The notes under the pieces are model-generated. The model did not search any database and was not told where the DNA came from. It was given only the letters and a program-made list of their open reading frames with translations. This document shows positions 21,720 to 33,398 of a DNA stretch of 64,000 bases, piece by piece. The DNA is from Myrmaecium sp. VS I D KN 1 (Eukaryota > Ascomycota > Dothideomycetes > Valsariales > Valsariaceae), in NCBI GenBank assembly GCA_019775845.1, contig JADQAV010000014.1, positions 248,001-312,000 on the forward strand. The letters run 5' to 3'. The stretch's first letter is position 1; each line of letters starts with the position of its first letter. A program made the position numbers and the translations under genes.

Positions 21720-23809
21720 TTATATAATGTATAAAAAAGGCTCATGCTTCGTTCTTCCGACCGCGACATTCTGCTCTAAGAGCTCCACATCTTCGCCGCC
21801 GTTCCCTCTAAATTCCTCAACATTTCTCCAGTTCTCCCTCAAAAGCACAATCCTCAACACAAGCGCTAACACACCGACGAGCAACATGAAGACCGCACAG
21901 ATAGCCATGCCCCGAACATAGTATGGTTTATCACTGTCCGGGTAGAGCCGAGTGCCCACTAACGGACCGCATTGCCCGATAATATTCAAGATCGCAATGC
22001 CCGCTCCCTTCTGAGTGCCCGACTCCTGATTGTTCAACGTCCAGGTGATGATGATGGTGATAGCGGAGAAGAAGCCCGCCGCAGCGGGGTAAAGGCCCAG
22101 ATACCGCCAAACATTGCTCCAACGCCATGCGCCGGCGATAGCGATGAGCGCGTACCCACCGGCCGCGAGCAAAGCGTGGAGGATGATGAAGGCGCTGCGC
22201 GCGCGCAGACGGTCGGAGAGGTACGCGGTCGCGAGAACGCTGAAGAACGCGAAGAGGTACGGAGGCGCAGAGAGCGCCTGCGATTTGAGGGAGGTGTAGC
22301 CCATCCTGGTATTATCAGCATGGGGGACGGGGTACGAGAATCGTCGCGCTTACTCTTTGATAATCGTAGGCAGAAAAACTGGCATTGAGGAAAATGCCAC
22401 ATTGGCGCTGAAGAACATGAACTGTGACAAAGAGCCACGTCAAATTCAATTCACTGACATAAAGATGCATCGGGGCCCGACTCACAGCGGTAAGATAGCA
22501 CTTCGGATCAGCCAGCGTGCTTACAACCTCCCTGATCTTCACTCCACTGCCCGATCTCCCACCCGCCTCTTCCTCCTCCATCACCGCCTTCTCCTTCTCC
22601 TTCCTCAACCGTAGCAGCGCCACCGTCCTCTCCTTCTCCGTCAGAAAGCGCGCCGTCTCCGGGCTATCTGGCACCATCTCCCACGCCAGCACCGCCACCA
22701 CCACGCAGGGGAATCCTTCAACCAAAAACAACAGCCTCCACGGCGCAATGGGACCACCCTCCGCCAGCTTCGTAATGAGCCAGGCTAAGCTGCTGGCAAA
22801 AGAGGTCGCCAGCGGCGCCGCAGAGAGGAACAGTCCGGTACGAAAGGCTAGCTCGTCACGTCGGTAGAAGAAGGAGAGGTAGAACGGAACTCCAGGGCCG
22901 AACGCCGCTTCGCTGACGCCGAGGAGAGCGCGAAGGGTTAGGAGAAGGGGGAAAGAGGAGGTGATGGCTTGAAGCGAGGCGATCAGGCCCCAGGAGAGAA
23001 CGCAGAGGGAGATGTAGATGTGCGGAGGGACGACGCGGTATCTGCGAGACAATTAGTCCTGTACACCAAGCCATAAATGAGCAATAAGAACTCCGTGATG
23101 CTCGTAGTTTCTGCCAATTCATCCAACATCAATGTCGAAGCATAGGGAGGGAGGGAGGGGGAGACACATACAGCAACGCCATCCACTCAAACACGATGTA
23201 CGTGATGTAAAACGCCGTGAGCAGCCACTCATACTGGCTCGAGCGAAGGCCCAGATCCGTCACCAGGCCGGCGATCCTCGCATTCCCGATATCTACAGAA
23301 CACCCCCATAATCAAAATCGGCTCCACACATCAAGAGTCAAAGGCAGGCCGAGGACGACAGCCCTCACCAAGGAGAAGCGAGAGAGAAAGGACGGGATGG
23401 GACAAGGAAAAGAAAGACCGGAAGAACGGATTGGAGAAGAAAAAGTCAACCTACTCGACCGATCCAAAAAGCTCAACAAATACAGCAGCGCCACGAACAG
23501 CACGAGCCTGCGATCGAGCTTGTCCCGCACCCGGCGCCCCTCGTCGGGCGTGTACAGCTCAAAACTCTCCGCCGCCGAAGGCGGCCGCGTCGACGAGGTC
23601 ACCGAGCCCACCTCCTCCTCATCATCATCCCGCTCCGCACCATGCATCTCTTCCGTGCCGCCGCTATGCCGCAGCACCTCCCCGCTCCCCTCCGATGACT
23701 CAGGCGTGAACCGGCTCGAATCCGTTGGGGACGAGGTCGCGGATGCGCCAGGTCGTCGCCGCTGGTCGTAATCGTGATCGTAGTCGCGGCCGTGGTTAAC
23801 AGCATCCAT
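21720..23809 (-). CDS. MFS transporter, allantoate permease-like (anion:cation symporter) family
   Basis: Minus-strand exons 23809-23455, 23292-23172, 23041-22486, 22421-22354 and 22305-21720 join to 561 aa. Joining exon 1 to exon 2 restores FLDRSNIGNARIAG, the hallmark of the Dal5/ACS family of organic-anion/vitamin/allantoate carriers. About 12 membrane segments are visible after a 100-residue acidic, Ser-rich cytosolic N-terminus. Introns are 48-163 nt with GTAGGT, GTATGT, GTGAGT and GTAAGC donors. The last exon carries the TM8-TM12 half and a short charged tail. The substrate cannot be read from sequence; allantoate, ureidosuccinate, nicotinate, biotin or an organic acid are all possible. 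Confidence 0.9.
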
Positions 23810-24371
23810 GGTACAGCATCAGGATGGGGGCGTGACGACGCCCGAAAATGAACTAAGTTTGTTGGGGCAGCGGAGCGAGCTGCCAGATGTATTTATATCG
23901 ACAGATGTACATAACGGGAACTACTGTACGGACGACCGGGGCACGGAAGACTACCCTTCGGCTAGCCGTTCCGACCCCTGAATCCTGGGGAAAGCTGGAG
24001 CCGGGTCCGTGCGGCGGAAAACCCTCCGATGGCATATGTATGTACAGTACCTATAGATGTCGCTGATACTTGAACCTGAAACACAGTACTGTGGTTGGAA
24101 TTGATCTCTTCAAGAGGAAGCTGCGCTGATATACCCTAAAGGATCAATGCCCGCTCTAAAAATGCTTCAACCAGGAAGTCCCAACACAATGCTCCGAGAA
24201 GAAAGAAAAAAAAGACCCGAAAAAGAAATCCCTAAAAATACACCGCTTCCCCAACAAGTGGCATACCCATCAAGTCATTACATCCTCTGACCCAACCCAG
24301 TAACCATGGTCTAAACAATAACAGGCACAGCCTCGCTATGTTTCCAACCTCAAAGAAGAACTTCCAGCTGC
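23810..24371. other. Intergenic: ACS-family MFS promoter and KEI1 3' flank
   Basis: 562 bp with the TATA-like element; nothing else recognised. Confidence 0.4.
23891..23898 (-). promoter_or_regulatory. TATA-like element of the ACS-family MFS gene
   Basis: The minus strand reads ATATAAAT about 85 bp upstream of the ATG at 23809. Confidence 0.45.
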
Positions 24372-25409
24372 TCAATGCGGAGCAGCAATACTCAAATCCG
24401 CCAACCGCGGCGCCGGAGCCGGCGGTCCCGTCCCACTCCTCCTCCGCCGTTCCCGCTCGAGCACGCCAGCCGGCTCAGCGCTCTTCCGGAACTTCCCGCC
24501 CATGCCCCTCATCCACTCGCCATCCTCATCGTCGCCCAGCCAGTAGTGCGGCGCCACGGACAGCATGGCGCGACCCAGGCGGCCCTGCCAGCCATACCCT
24601 TCCTCGCGGCCCTCGGTAAACGGGTTCTCCGCCAACTCGGCCGAACCCGCGGGCCGCGACTGCCAGCCGGCGGACGGAGAGGAGGTGGTCGCGATGTGCT
24701 GGCGCAGCACGCCGCGCGCATAGGCCAGCATGACGAGGATGAAGTAGACGCGCATGGCCCAGAGGCAGCTGATGATGGTGACGCTCATGATGCTGCCGCT
24801 CTGGAAGACGGCGTTGCCGAGCCCGGCCGGCGCGTCCGCGTCGCCGTGTCCGACCGTGACCGCGTCCTGGCCCATCGTCACCCCCGCCGCCGGCGTGGGG
24901 ATGATCTGCACGGAGGAGACGTTGTATTGCGGGTTCGTGAATCCGGCCGTGTCGTCGATCGTGCCGCTTCCGGGTGCCTTCCCGCCGCTGCCGGCCTCGG
25001 GGTGTTGCGCCAGCAGGAGGAACCATGACACGGCGAAGGTGGCGGTGTAGGCGGCGTTGATGATGGTGTCGATGGCGTAGAAGTATGCGAGGGCGAGGCA
25101 TTGGAGGGGTGTTTGCAGGCGGATATGCGGCATCAGGTACAGGGCTAAGCCCAACGCGATGAGCGAGTAGATGTACATGCTGAGCTGAGTGCCATTGAGC
25201 TCGTAGCCGGTGAAGAGGGCAAGGATGCCATAGAATCCGGAGATCTTGTTAATGAGCACGGTGAGGGTGATGAGTTCGGCACCCGTGCGAAGAGACATGC
25301 AGTAGAGGAATGTCTGAGAAATAGGTCATGTCAGCACACGATCTAGACGAATATATGCCAGAAGCCATACCTTCGGGCGTGGTATCTCCAGCAAGCGGAA
25401 AGACGCCAT
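24372..25409 (-). CDS. KEI1: Inositol phosphorylceramide synthase subunit Kei1
   Basis: Minus-strand exons 25409-25371 (13 codons) and 25313-24372 join to 326 aa. Kei1 is the Golgi-membrane partner of the catalytic subunit Aur1 in transferring phosphoinositol to ceramide. The N-terminus reads PRPKTFLYC after splicing. The next part carries the conserved LTGAEL-like block (here RTGAEL), SGFYGILALFTGYEL, and MPHIRLQTPLQCLALAYFY. Four membrane helices fit residues about 20-45, 50-80, 95-120 and 180-210. The loop between helices 3 and 4 (about 70 residues) is Gly/Ala-rich. The cytosolic tail has NPFTE and APHYWLGDDE blocks. An upstream in-frame ATG exists, but the short start gives the family-like N-terminus. 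Confidence 0.92.
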
Positions 25410-25933
25410 CTTGAGGGCTGAGATCTTCAGATCTCGATATGTGGCCGAAAGTGTTAGAGCGCTCTCAAGAAGGCGACCGGTTGCGTTGTGAAAGAAAACA
25501 CAGTTGGAAGGGCGTAAGGTGATGATGTTTAGCCCGGAGGATGGCGGGCGCAGGGCTTGAAAGGGGCTAAGCCGAATCAAGGCCGCCGAGGCCCGAGTCC
25601 ACGGCCCAGCGTCATCCCGGCTTCCGAGCCTCAGCCTCGTAAGGTAGTTCGTATTCGTACAGACTTCCGAGTGCACTGCTGCACATCGCAGAATTAGAAA
25701 AGCACTATAATGATAATTATGCCGAAGATGCTTTATAACCCGCAGTGACTTGCATACAGGGAAAGTTTCGACGCACGAAGCTCCGCAGCTGCCGGCGAGG
25801 TAGAGAGTGATAAAAATGTGAGTTGCATGATTCTTTGGTATCCTATAAATATTATCTACGGTAACGGCCCCAACCCCTCTGATCTAATCATCCAAGTCTC
25901 AACCACCTGCAACATATCCACCCTTTCCACCAG
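25410..25933. other. Intergenic: KEI1 promoter and sugar-transporter 3' flank
   Basis: 524 bp; no gene, repeat or clear regulatory element seen. Confidence 0.4.
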
Positions 25934-27871
25934 CTACTTCGTCTCCTCAACCCTAGTATCCTCAATCTCCTCCGCCTCGCTATCCTGCGTCTTCGCCAGA
26001 CCCGTCTCCGGGTCGATCGCGCTGTGGCGGCGCGAGCCCGCCAGCACCAGATCCGGGTTGTTCTCCTTGAGCTGCTTGAAGTTGCGCTCCGCGTCCCAGA
26101 CCCAGGGCGAGTCGGCCGCGAACAGCAGGTCGATCTCCTCCAGGCTGCGCTGGTTCGTCTCCGGGTAGAGCGCCCAGACGATCGGCAGCGAGATCAGGTT
26201 GGCCGCCCCGAAGATGTACAGCGTCTTCTCCCCGATCGCGTTGAACATGACCGGGCAGAGCAGTGTCAGCCAGCCGTTGCCGATGCTCCAGCCGACAACG
26301 CCCCAGGCGTTGCCCTTGGCACGGACCTCGAGCGGGAAGTACTCGGCCGGGACTGTGTGAGGGATATATTAGCTCACCGGACTCGTGCTGTGTCAATGTG
26401 AGAGGCAGGACTTACCGAGCCAGGGTACCGTCAACCAGGTCGCGCCGAAGACGCTGGTGAAGATGAAGACGAACGATGCGGCCGCGGCACCGTAAGCATT
26501 AGCAGTGTCGATGTTACCAGCATCTCTGGCATTGAGACCAAGGCGAGCCATGCCGCCAGCCAGGAACATCGCGATGCCCTGACCGACAGCGCCCCAGTAC
26601 AAAGTCCAGCGACGACCGATGCGATCGAGAGTGAAGACGCAAATGAGCGTGGCAAACATGTAGAAGACGTTGTTGAGCCCGCTGATCCACTGCGCCTTAT
26701 GAGAGTCGAAGCCAGCGATGCTGAAGATGGTCGGCGCGTAGACCGTGACACCGGCAATACCAACCCACTCCTGCAAGATCTGCAGCCAGATGACCAGCTG
26801 GACACGCCGGCCGGTGTGCAACTTGCCGGAGCCAATGCCAAAGAGCATGTGGTAGTAGGAGTTCTGCTTGCTGGTAGACTTCTCGAGTTCCACGATGTTC
26901 TTAATATCCTGGAACTCCGCCTCGGCCCGGCCGACGTCCTCGCCAGTCTCACCACGGAGACGACCCAGGATGTAACGAGCTTCGGCATCGCGGCCGACCT
27001 TGGCTAGCCAACGAGGAGACTCGGGGAAGAACCAGACGATGGAGAAGAGGAACAGAAGCGGGATGATTTGGAAAGCGATAGGAAAGCGCCAGCGGATAGC
27101 GGAAGCACCGCCATCGACATACGACAGACCACTAGGCAAGTCAGCAACTTGGTCTTCCAGGTCAGGCTCTTCGAGGGCTGAAATACTCACAATTCGAGCC
27201 AGTAGGCCACGACAACACCAAAGATGTTCAAGGTGAACTCGATCGCAATGAACTGACCCCGAGAGGTGTGATCGGCAGTCTCGGTTGCCCAGACGGGGAC
27301 GATGGCATTCAGGATGCCAGTACCAATACCGTTTACCGCGCGTGCTTCGTGATGTCAGCGGCAGCTCGAGGAGTAGCCCAGGGTCGTACAGGTTCCTATA
27401 ACTTACCGCAGATCATCCACTCCTTGTTCATCGCAGAGCACTGTAGCGAAGCACCGATGATAGCCCAAATAGCTCCAAGCGCAATCGTCTTAATACGTCC
27501 TGTATCACCACTCCGTCAGCGGCCCGCCCACCATTCGAATAACAGCAAGAAGACAACAACATACCAAGCTTATCACCCGTCCAGCCACCAATCAAGCAAC
27601 CAAACAGCGTGCCAAGATAATAGACGCTCACGATGCCACCCTGGAGCAGCGAGTTGGTCACCACGACCGTGCCGGAGTCCTCCACATAGCCGAAGCCCAT
27701 CCGATCGACGTACTCCTTGGCGTTGTTCACGCCGCCCATCATGCCCTGGTCGTAGCCGAAGAAGAAGATGGACAGGGCGGCCACGCAGTTGATGGCGATG
27801 AGCAGCCGCCGCTTCTCGAGGTGGTGGGCCACGTTCCATCCTTTGCGGACGGCGACGGCGGAGGAAGCCAT
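25934..27871 (-). CDS. MFS sugar porter (monosaccharide transporter type)
   Basis: Minus-strand exons 27871-27565, 27499-27407, 27344-27191, 27131-26416 and 26352-25934 join to 562 aa. This is a proton-coupled or facilitative sugar carrier of the sugar-porter family with 12 membrane segments. Diagnostic motifs are FGYDQGMMGG in TM1, a GGWTGDKLGR block between TM2 and TM3, PESPRWL after TM6, DRIGRRW between TM8 and TM9, and the PETNQRSLEEID signature after TM12. Exon 2/3 splicing restores the ARAVNGIGTG block. The C-terminal tail is acidic. Introns are 59-66 nt. Several SYGGRG (CreA-type) strings lie upstream, so carbon repression is possible. The sugar cannot be named from the sequence. Confidence 0.92.
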
Positions 27872-28123
27872 GGTGATAGATGACCTGCTTCTGGAGCAGG
27901 AGAAAGTGGCTCAGGATCCGGAGGGGAACGCCGTTCTCGAGGTATCTCGAGACACACGGGATGAAAGAAGAGACAAGGTGATCAACCACAGACACGCTTC
28001 ACGATCCCGCAAGAGCCAGACGAGAGTGGACGAGGCGGAGAAGAACAGAAAGGAAAAGAAGAGGACAAACAAGACCGTTAGACCGCAGACACGAAACTGC
28101 AGATCACAGAATGGGGGGCAATA

Positions 28124-28131
28124 CTTATATA
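28124..28131 (-). promoter_or_regulatory. TATA box of the sugar transporter gene
   Basis: The minus strand reads TATATAAG about 255 bp upstream of the ATG. This implies a leader of about 200 nt that is purine-rich on plus. Confidence 0.5.
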
Positions 28132-29456
28132 CATACTCACTCCCCTTCACCCCCTCCCCAGCAGCGGTCCCGGCGGGATGAAATGACGGGACCCCCATCC
28201 TCGCAGCATCGATCCGGGAATCGTCGGGCATACAGTAGTAGTTCAGAGTCACTTAAACTTCACGAGCTATGAAGCCGCTAAGGAGAAAGGATGGGGCATC
28301 GCGCCGGTCCGCTGTTTTCTTCTTGGATGAAATCCCCAGACCCGCACGCACGAGTCATCCGGCATCTCCACATGCGGCGATGCCGGGGGCCCGGGGAAGA
28401 GGGGGGCTCCCAGGAAAGTCGGCGGTTGGAAACGAACCTTGCGGTAGGTATGGGAGTACTACCTAGTAGGCAATTGGGTGTGGGGAGACGAAGACGCCAA
28501 AGTGGGGGGCGCGGGGGATGGAGTTTGAGGGGAACTTCGGGGTATGTGGGGGCAAAAGGAAAGCTTCAACCCCACTTAACTTAGTCTGCCCACGGGGTTT
28601 CTCCTCTTCATGCCGGTTCGGGACATCGAATGGACTGGAGGTGGGAGGATGGATGTGGTGATGACGCAAACTTGCAACGGGACACTGCAGGACAAGGGGG
28701 GGCCGCGGAACTCCTCCGGCTTTTTCCACCTTATTGCCGAGTTTTCTTTGTCGTCGTTGTCGTCGTCGTCTTGGCTGGCGGTGAACGACGACCGAACATC
28801 AGGTGCTGATGGATGGGAATAGTACTTACTAGTCAACTAACGCCTGGATACTGACGCTGGACTATCGTGGTCACCTCTTCAGCACCATCATACCGGCGCA
28901 TTCTCCCGATCCTGAGTTTAACTGCTCTCGGAATGAAGAAACCAGATCTTCGAGCGTTCACACAAAAGTAACCAACTAAAGAACCCTCACCATCAAGTTG
29001 TGTAGTCCACACCGGTTAAACGCATAAACGTGCCATCGAGTACATAGCTCCCCCATATCCGCACAATTCCCGGACCCAACCTTCCCCCAACACAACCCGA
29101 GCCACGCCTCCCCGAATCCACAGCCTCGGAATCACTCCCACCATCGTCGTGATGTGCAAAACGTTAAATCGAAGCCAGTCAGTCCGTCGGAAAGGGTCCG
29201 AAGAAAGTCTGTCCCATGGAGTTGGATGGAGAAGAGAAGAGAGAGAATGTGAGAGGAGCGCCACCCCCAAGCGACCGGCGCCGCTCCCACCGGATTGTTC
29301 GAGGGCACTATTTAGCGGCTCGGGGTCGGATGCGGGCGGGCAATCCCCACCGCCGGATATCATGATTACCGGTTCGGGATAGGTGTGACGCCGCCGTGGC
29401 GGTGGAAATCGCTTATGTACAACGCTAGGGGAAAGAAGGAAGTGCGGGGAGAGAGG

Positions 29457-29678
29457 CACGCGGTTGACAAAAAAAGGGACCCCGCGAAAGAAAGAATCGA
29501 TCAATATAACAGGATAAGTCGCCTTAGAATTCTTAAAAAAGACCTTATATCTAGTGAATCCGATCTTAAGAATAATATTCAGAAGTTATAATTATTTATA
29601 GACTCTTGTGGCTGATTTAATAAGGCATAAGAAACAGTGATATCGGTGATTTGGGTCCTTTATTTTGTCAACCGCGTG
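29457..29678. mobile_element. Small non-coding element with terminal inverted repeats (MITE-like)
   Basis: The left end CACGCGGTTGACAAAA is matched by its reverse complement at the right end. The inverted repeats are about 26 bp with one or two mismatches (29457-29482 and 29653-29678). Both ends are flanked by AGAGG, a possible 5-bp target duplication, though the flank is purine-rich and simple. The interior of about 170 bp is AT-rich with no coding frame. It is likely a non-autonomous DNA transposon; the family is not assigned. Confidence 0.65.
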
Positions 29679-29922
29679 AGAGGGGAGAAGATGAAGATGG
29701 AGAAGATGATGAAGACGAAGGAGGCGGAGGGCGTAGGAAGTGACTATGGATTCGAGTGAGCACAAGCACGAGACACCAAGAATCCGCGGGCGGTAAAACA
29801 AAAAGGAGAGATCGCACACACAGCCCAAGCGCACATCTAGATATAGTCATCAAAAGCCAATCTATCCATTAATCTTCCTTTTTCTTTAGATCGTTCTCGT
29901 GAAAGGTCTATTACCCAGTACC

Positions 29923-31850
29923 TCACTCAATCACATACGGCTTCGCCCCCGGCCCAAACAGCAAATGCGGCTTCCGCTCCGCCAGATCCAAGATCGTCTG
30001 CGCGAAGACCGAGTTCGCCCACGCGAACCAGCTTCCTGGAAAAAGCCACGAGAGACAAAAACGTTAGCACACGCCATGTGGCTTGCAATCCGCACAGTGA
30101 AGTTTTCGCACCAATCACCGGGTGTTCCATTCTACAGGAAAGCGGGTGGCGTGGAGAAGAGGAAAGGGAGGGGATGATGGGAAAGGAAAGGAAAACAGAA
30201 AAGGCCGAACTCACGTGTATAATCCCTCGCCGCATCCACATTCACACTCTCATGCACCAACCCCAACGCGCTCGCATTCCTCACAAAGCCCAAGCTGCGG
30301 CCAATCTCCTCGTCGTCCTCGCTCGTCATCGCCTGCACCAGCAGACTCATCGGCCACGCGTGCTGGAGGCCGATGTGCGGGCCGCCGATGCCCTGGAACT
30401 CCGCGCCGGTCAGGTAGTACGGGTTGCCGGCCTTCTCCAAGATCATCCGGCGGGTGTTCCGGTAGGTTTTATCCTCGGTGCTCACGAAGCCGAGCAGCGG
30501 CAGCGCGAGGAGGGAGGGCAGGTTCGCGTCGTCCATCAGGATGGCGGAGCCGTAGCCGTCCACCTCGAACGCGAAGACCTCGCCGTACCGCTTGTGCGAC
30601 ACCACCCCGTGCTCCCAGACGCCCTTCTTCATCGTGTCCGCCCGCTTCTGCAGGCGGTTTGCCAGCTTGGCCTTCCCGACCGTGTTGAGCAGGTCCGCGG
30701 TGCGTTGCAGCTCCACCGCCATCATAGCGTTTGACGGGATGAAGAATCCCAGGATCGTCGCGTCGTCGCTGGGCCGGAACGCACTGCGGACCAGACCGGT
30801 TCCGCCATTCAGGGGGTTTCCTACGCCGTTCAGGTTCAGGGTCTCCGTGCCCGCATCCGTTCTGCGGCGGAAGGTGTACTCGTTCTTCTGGAACGCGCCG
30901 GTCTTCTCATCGAACGTGGGCTTGCTCTGCTGCTCGATGACCTCCAACACCGTCTCCAGCGCCAGATACCACCTCTCGGTGAGGAAGTCCGTGGCGCCCG
31001 TGCGGCTGTAGTACTGGTTTCCCAGCGAAAGGAAGTGAGCGAGTGAGTCCAGCTCGTACTTGCACTCGAACACGAAACTCGGCTCGTACGCCGGATGCAC
31101 ATCATCCTCCTGATCCTGAAATGTCGGCGACAAGCCGCTCGGCGGAGGAGGTTGATACGCGTTGCAATACGGCGAGCCCACCACGAACTCCGCCTGCGTG
31201 TTGATCGCCCCCAGAATCAGATTCTTGATCGCCTTGTCCTTCTTGGCCAGCTTCTGGTACTGCGCCAGCTGGTTGGTCGAGTCCCGCAGCCACTCTGCAT
31301 TGATATCGCCCGTGACAATGAAGCTCTGCGCGCCCTCCCACTTCCCCTGATCCTTCTTCGACGTCCACGGCTTCGCGAACTTAGCCGCCGTCCCCTCCTC
31401 CGTCCCGTCCACGTGCCACCGTACCGTCGTGTCGAGTGTATTCGGGAATGCGTTCTCGAAGATCCGGGCGAGATCCTTGTCCACCATCTGCGCCCCCAGA
31501 TCCTCAATCACCTTCTCCACCAGCGGGGATTCGAACGTTCGGCAGCGGGCGGCGGGGCGCTGGTACGGCAGCGCCAGCGGACCGTCACTGTAAGGTCGGC
31601 TGGGAAGGATGTTAGGCGACGGGGCATAGCTAACAGCGGGTCAATGCAGATCGTCGGGGACATACTGGCGACGCATGGCGTAGGTCTTGTAGTCCGGACA
31701 CGCCGCCTTGTACTTGGTGAAATCCATGGCCACTTGGGCGGCGTCCAAGCCGACCGGGTCGGAATATGCCACCGCATCTCTCGCCATGGAGCAGAGGAGC
31801 AGAGCGCTCGCGAGCGCATCGAGCGCGCCGCCGGGCAGTAATCGGGGCAT
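29923..31850 (-). CDS. GH125 exo-alpha-1,6-mannosidase
   Basis: Minus-strand exons 31850-31666, 31599-30215 and 30035-29923 join to 560 aa. GH125 enzymes (fungal Mug157 homologues) remove terminal alpha-1,6-mannose with inversion of configuration. An N-terminal hydrophobic stretch (about residues 8-28) is a signal peptide or anchor. Family blocks seen are NTLDTTV, FIVTGDINAEWLRDS, SRTGATDF, GFFIPSNAM, DDANLPSLLALPLLGF, GGPHIG and LVHESVN. The last junction gives RSWFAWANSVFAQ, the conserved end of the (alpha/alpha)6 barrel. The last residues (PYVIE) match the usual C-terminus. It probably acts on mannoproteins or N-glycans in the secretory path or outside the cell. A TATA-like string on minus lies at 32194-32203. 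Confidence 0.94.
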
Positions 31851-32722
31851 GGCGGAAAGCGAGAAGACGAGGAGTGTGCACGCGCAGCTGAGGTGGGAGC
31901 TTGGAGGAGCGAGCGGAGCGGCAGAGCTATCCGAAGAGCCTCACCCAAAACGAAAGGACGGACCGTGAGTCTATGATCAGGAGTGTGGATGGATTGAAAA
32001 GCACAAATCCAAGGTCGCAGAGCGGGCAGCTTCGGTTTCAAGTGTGGTGCTGTGGTCAAAGCTCGAAGAGGATCCCTTGGTGGTCAGGGACGAGCCCCAC
32101 CACCCACAGTCCTAGCGATAGTTAAACCCCGCGCCCTATCACCGACTTGTTGTTGCCTGCAGTTGGCATCCCTTCCTTTGCAAGGAATTACGCATATTTA
32201 TACTGCACGCCAAGTCAAGATAATCTTCTCCTTCCGTCTCATCTATTCTTCTTACCTCGGGTCTTTATGCATGGTTTGACAGAATCCTGGGGCATCTCCA
32301 AGCTATCATTCTAACAGCAGATTGAAAAGCTCCGCTACTAAACCAGACCGTTTTCCGATTATCCCACGTAACCGTGACGTGGGATTGCCAAACGGCACAC
32401 GTTAAGAGAGGAACATCCCATATATCAGAGTGAGTAAAGTCATACGCCGACCCCAAGAAGAGTTGCCAATAAGTAAGATTCTGTGATGGAATTCGTACTG
32501 TGTATCTGTACAGGTATCGTACTGCGAAAGAAGACCCGCCATCTCTTCCTAAACAGAAAGAGGAGCTCAATAAGAGGTGGGGGAAGGCGTAAGTGAAAGC
32601 CGTGAAGCAGGAGAAGGAAACAGAAATAAGAAATAAACATCGGAACGCCCAACTACCGTTATCCCACATCAAGCGAGGTCAATCTGTTATCATCATCGGC
32701 GCGACTTGATCGCTTCGTCGCC
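31851..32722. other. Intergenic: GH125 promoter and small-gene 3' flank
   Basis: 872 bp. A minus-strand TATAAATA lies about 345 bp upstream of the GH125 start. Nothing else supported. Confidence 0.4.
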
Positions 32723-33398
32723 TCATTTGGGTAGCCAGCCCTGGACAACGATTAGCCTTGGGGCTGAGTGGACAGAACGACTCCACGCGAGCCTGCGTAC
32801 CTTCTCCTTGAGCTTCTCAAAGTAAGCCTTATCCCTATCGGTGCCCTTGACGTGCCCATCACGCGTGCTGGGCGTGGAATAGATGCTGCCTTTACGCTTC
32901 TGGAACTGGGACGGAGGGACCTTGGAGGCATCTGCATCGTTCTCTCATTAGTTCGGTTCACGATACGTCCAGCCGCAAAGTAATGAGGTCTGAAAGCCGA
33001 GCGGCTCGATTGCTTTCAAGGGAGTTATGATATAGGGGGTCGAGAGGGTGGTCTTACCCCATTCTCTGCTGGAACGCCTGTCCTGCGGCGGCGACGCAGA
33101 GTCCAACCTCATCTCATCGCCCCCGGCGATGTTCCCGAGCTTGTCATGTGCGAAAGGGTCGTTGTTCGGGCTGCGCTGGCCGGCAAATGGGTCACGGGCT
33201 CCGTGGGTAGGGCTTGTAGCTGGGTTGATGTTTATACCTGTCAAATGGATTCATGTTAGCCTAGAACGATCCATCCCTAGATTATGGCTGCAAGCGGAAA
33301 GGACACGATCAAAGAGCCATCTCCATGAGAAAGAAAAAGGTGATGCGGAGGTAGACGAGTGTAAGCTTACCAGGCGTAGCGCTCTCAGTGGAAGCCAT
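32723..33398 (-). CDS. Small conserved-looking protein of unknown function (118 aa)
   Basis: Minus-strand exons 33398-33371, 33237-33058, 32931-32801 and 32740-32723 (18 nt, five codons plus stop) join to 118 aa. The first half is Pro/Ser/Asn-rich and looks disordered (repeated DPFA). The second half is a compact block: SKVPPSQFQKRKGSIY, then STPSTRDGH, then a charged helix DRDKAYFEKLKEKGW. I recall similar blocks in unnamed Pezizomycotina proteins but know no function. It has no signal peptide, membrane helix or enzyme motif. A TATAAG on minus (near 33501-33506) lies about 105 bp upstream. All four junctions keep frame and use good GTAAGC/GTAAGA/GTACGC donors, which supports a real gene. Confidence 0.75.

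Larger units (their letters stand above)
27872..29922. promoter_or_regulatory. Sugar-transporter promoter region and GH125 3' flank
   Basis: About 2 kb with no supported gene. It holds a TATA box (28124-28131), several SYGGRG matches (28156-28161 on minus; 28383-28388, 28391-28396 and 28480-28485 on plus) and the MITE-like element 29457-29678. Confidence 0.5.
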
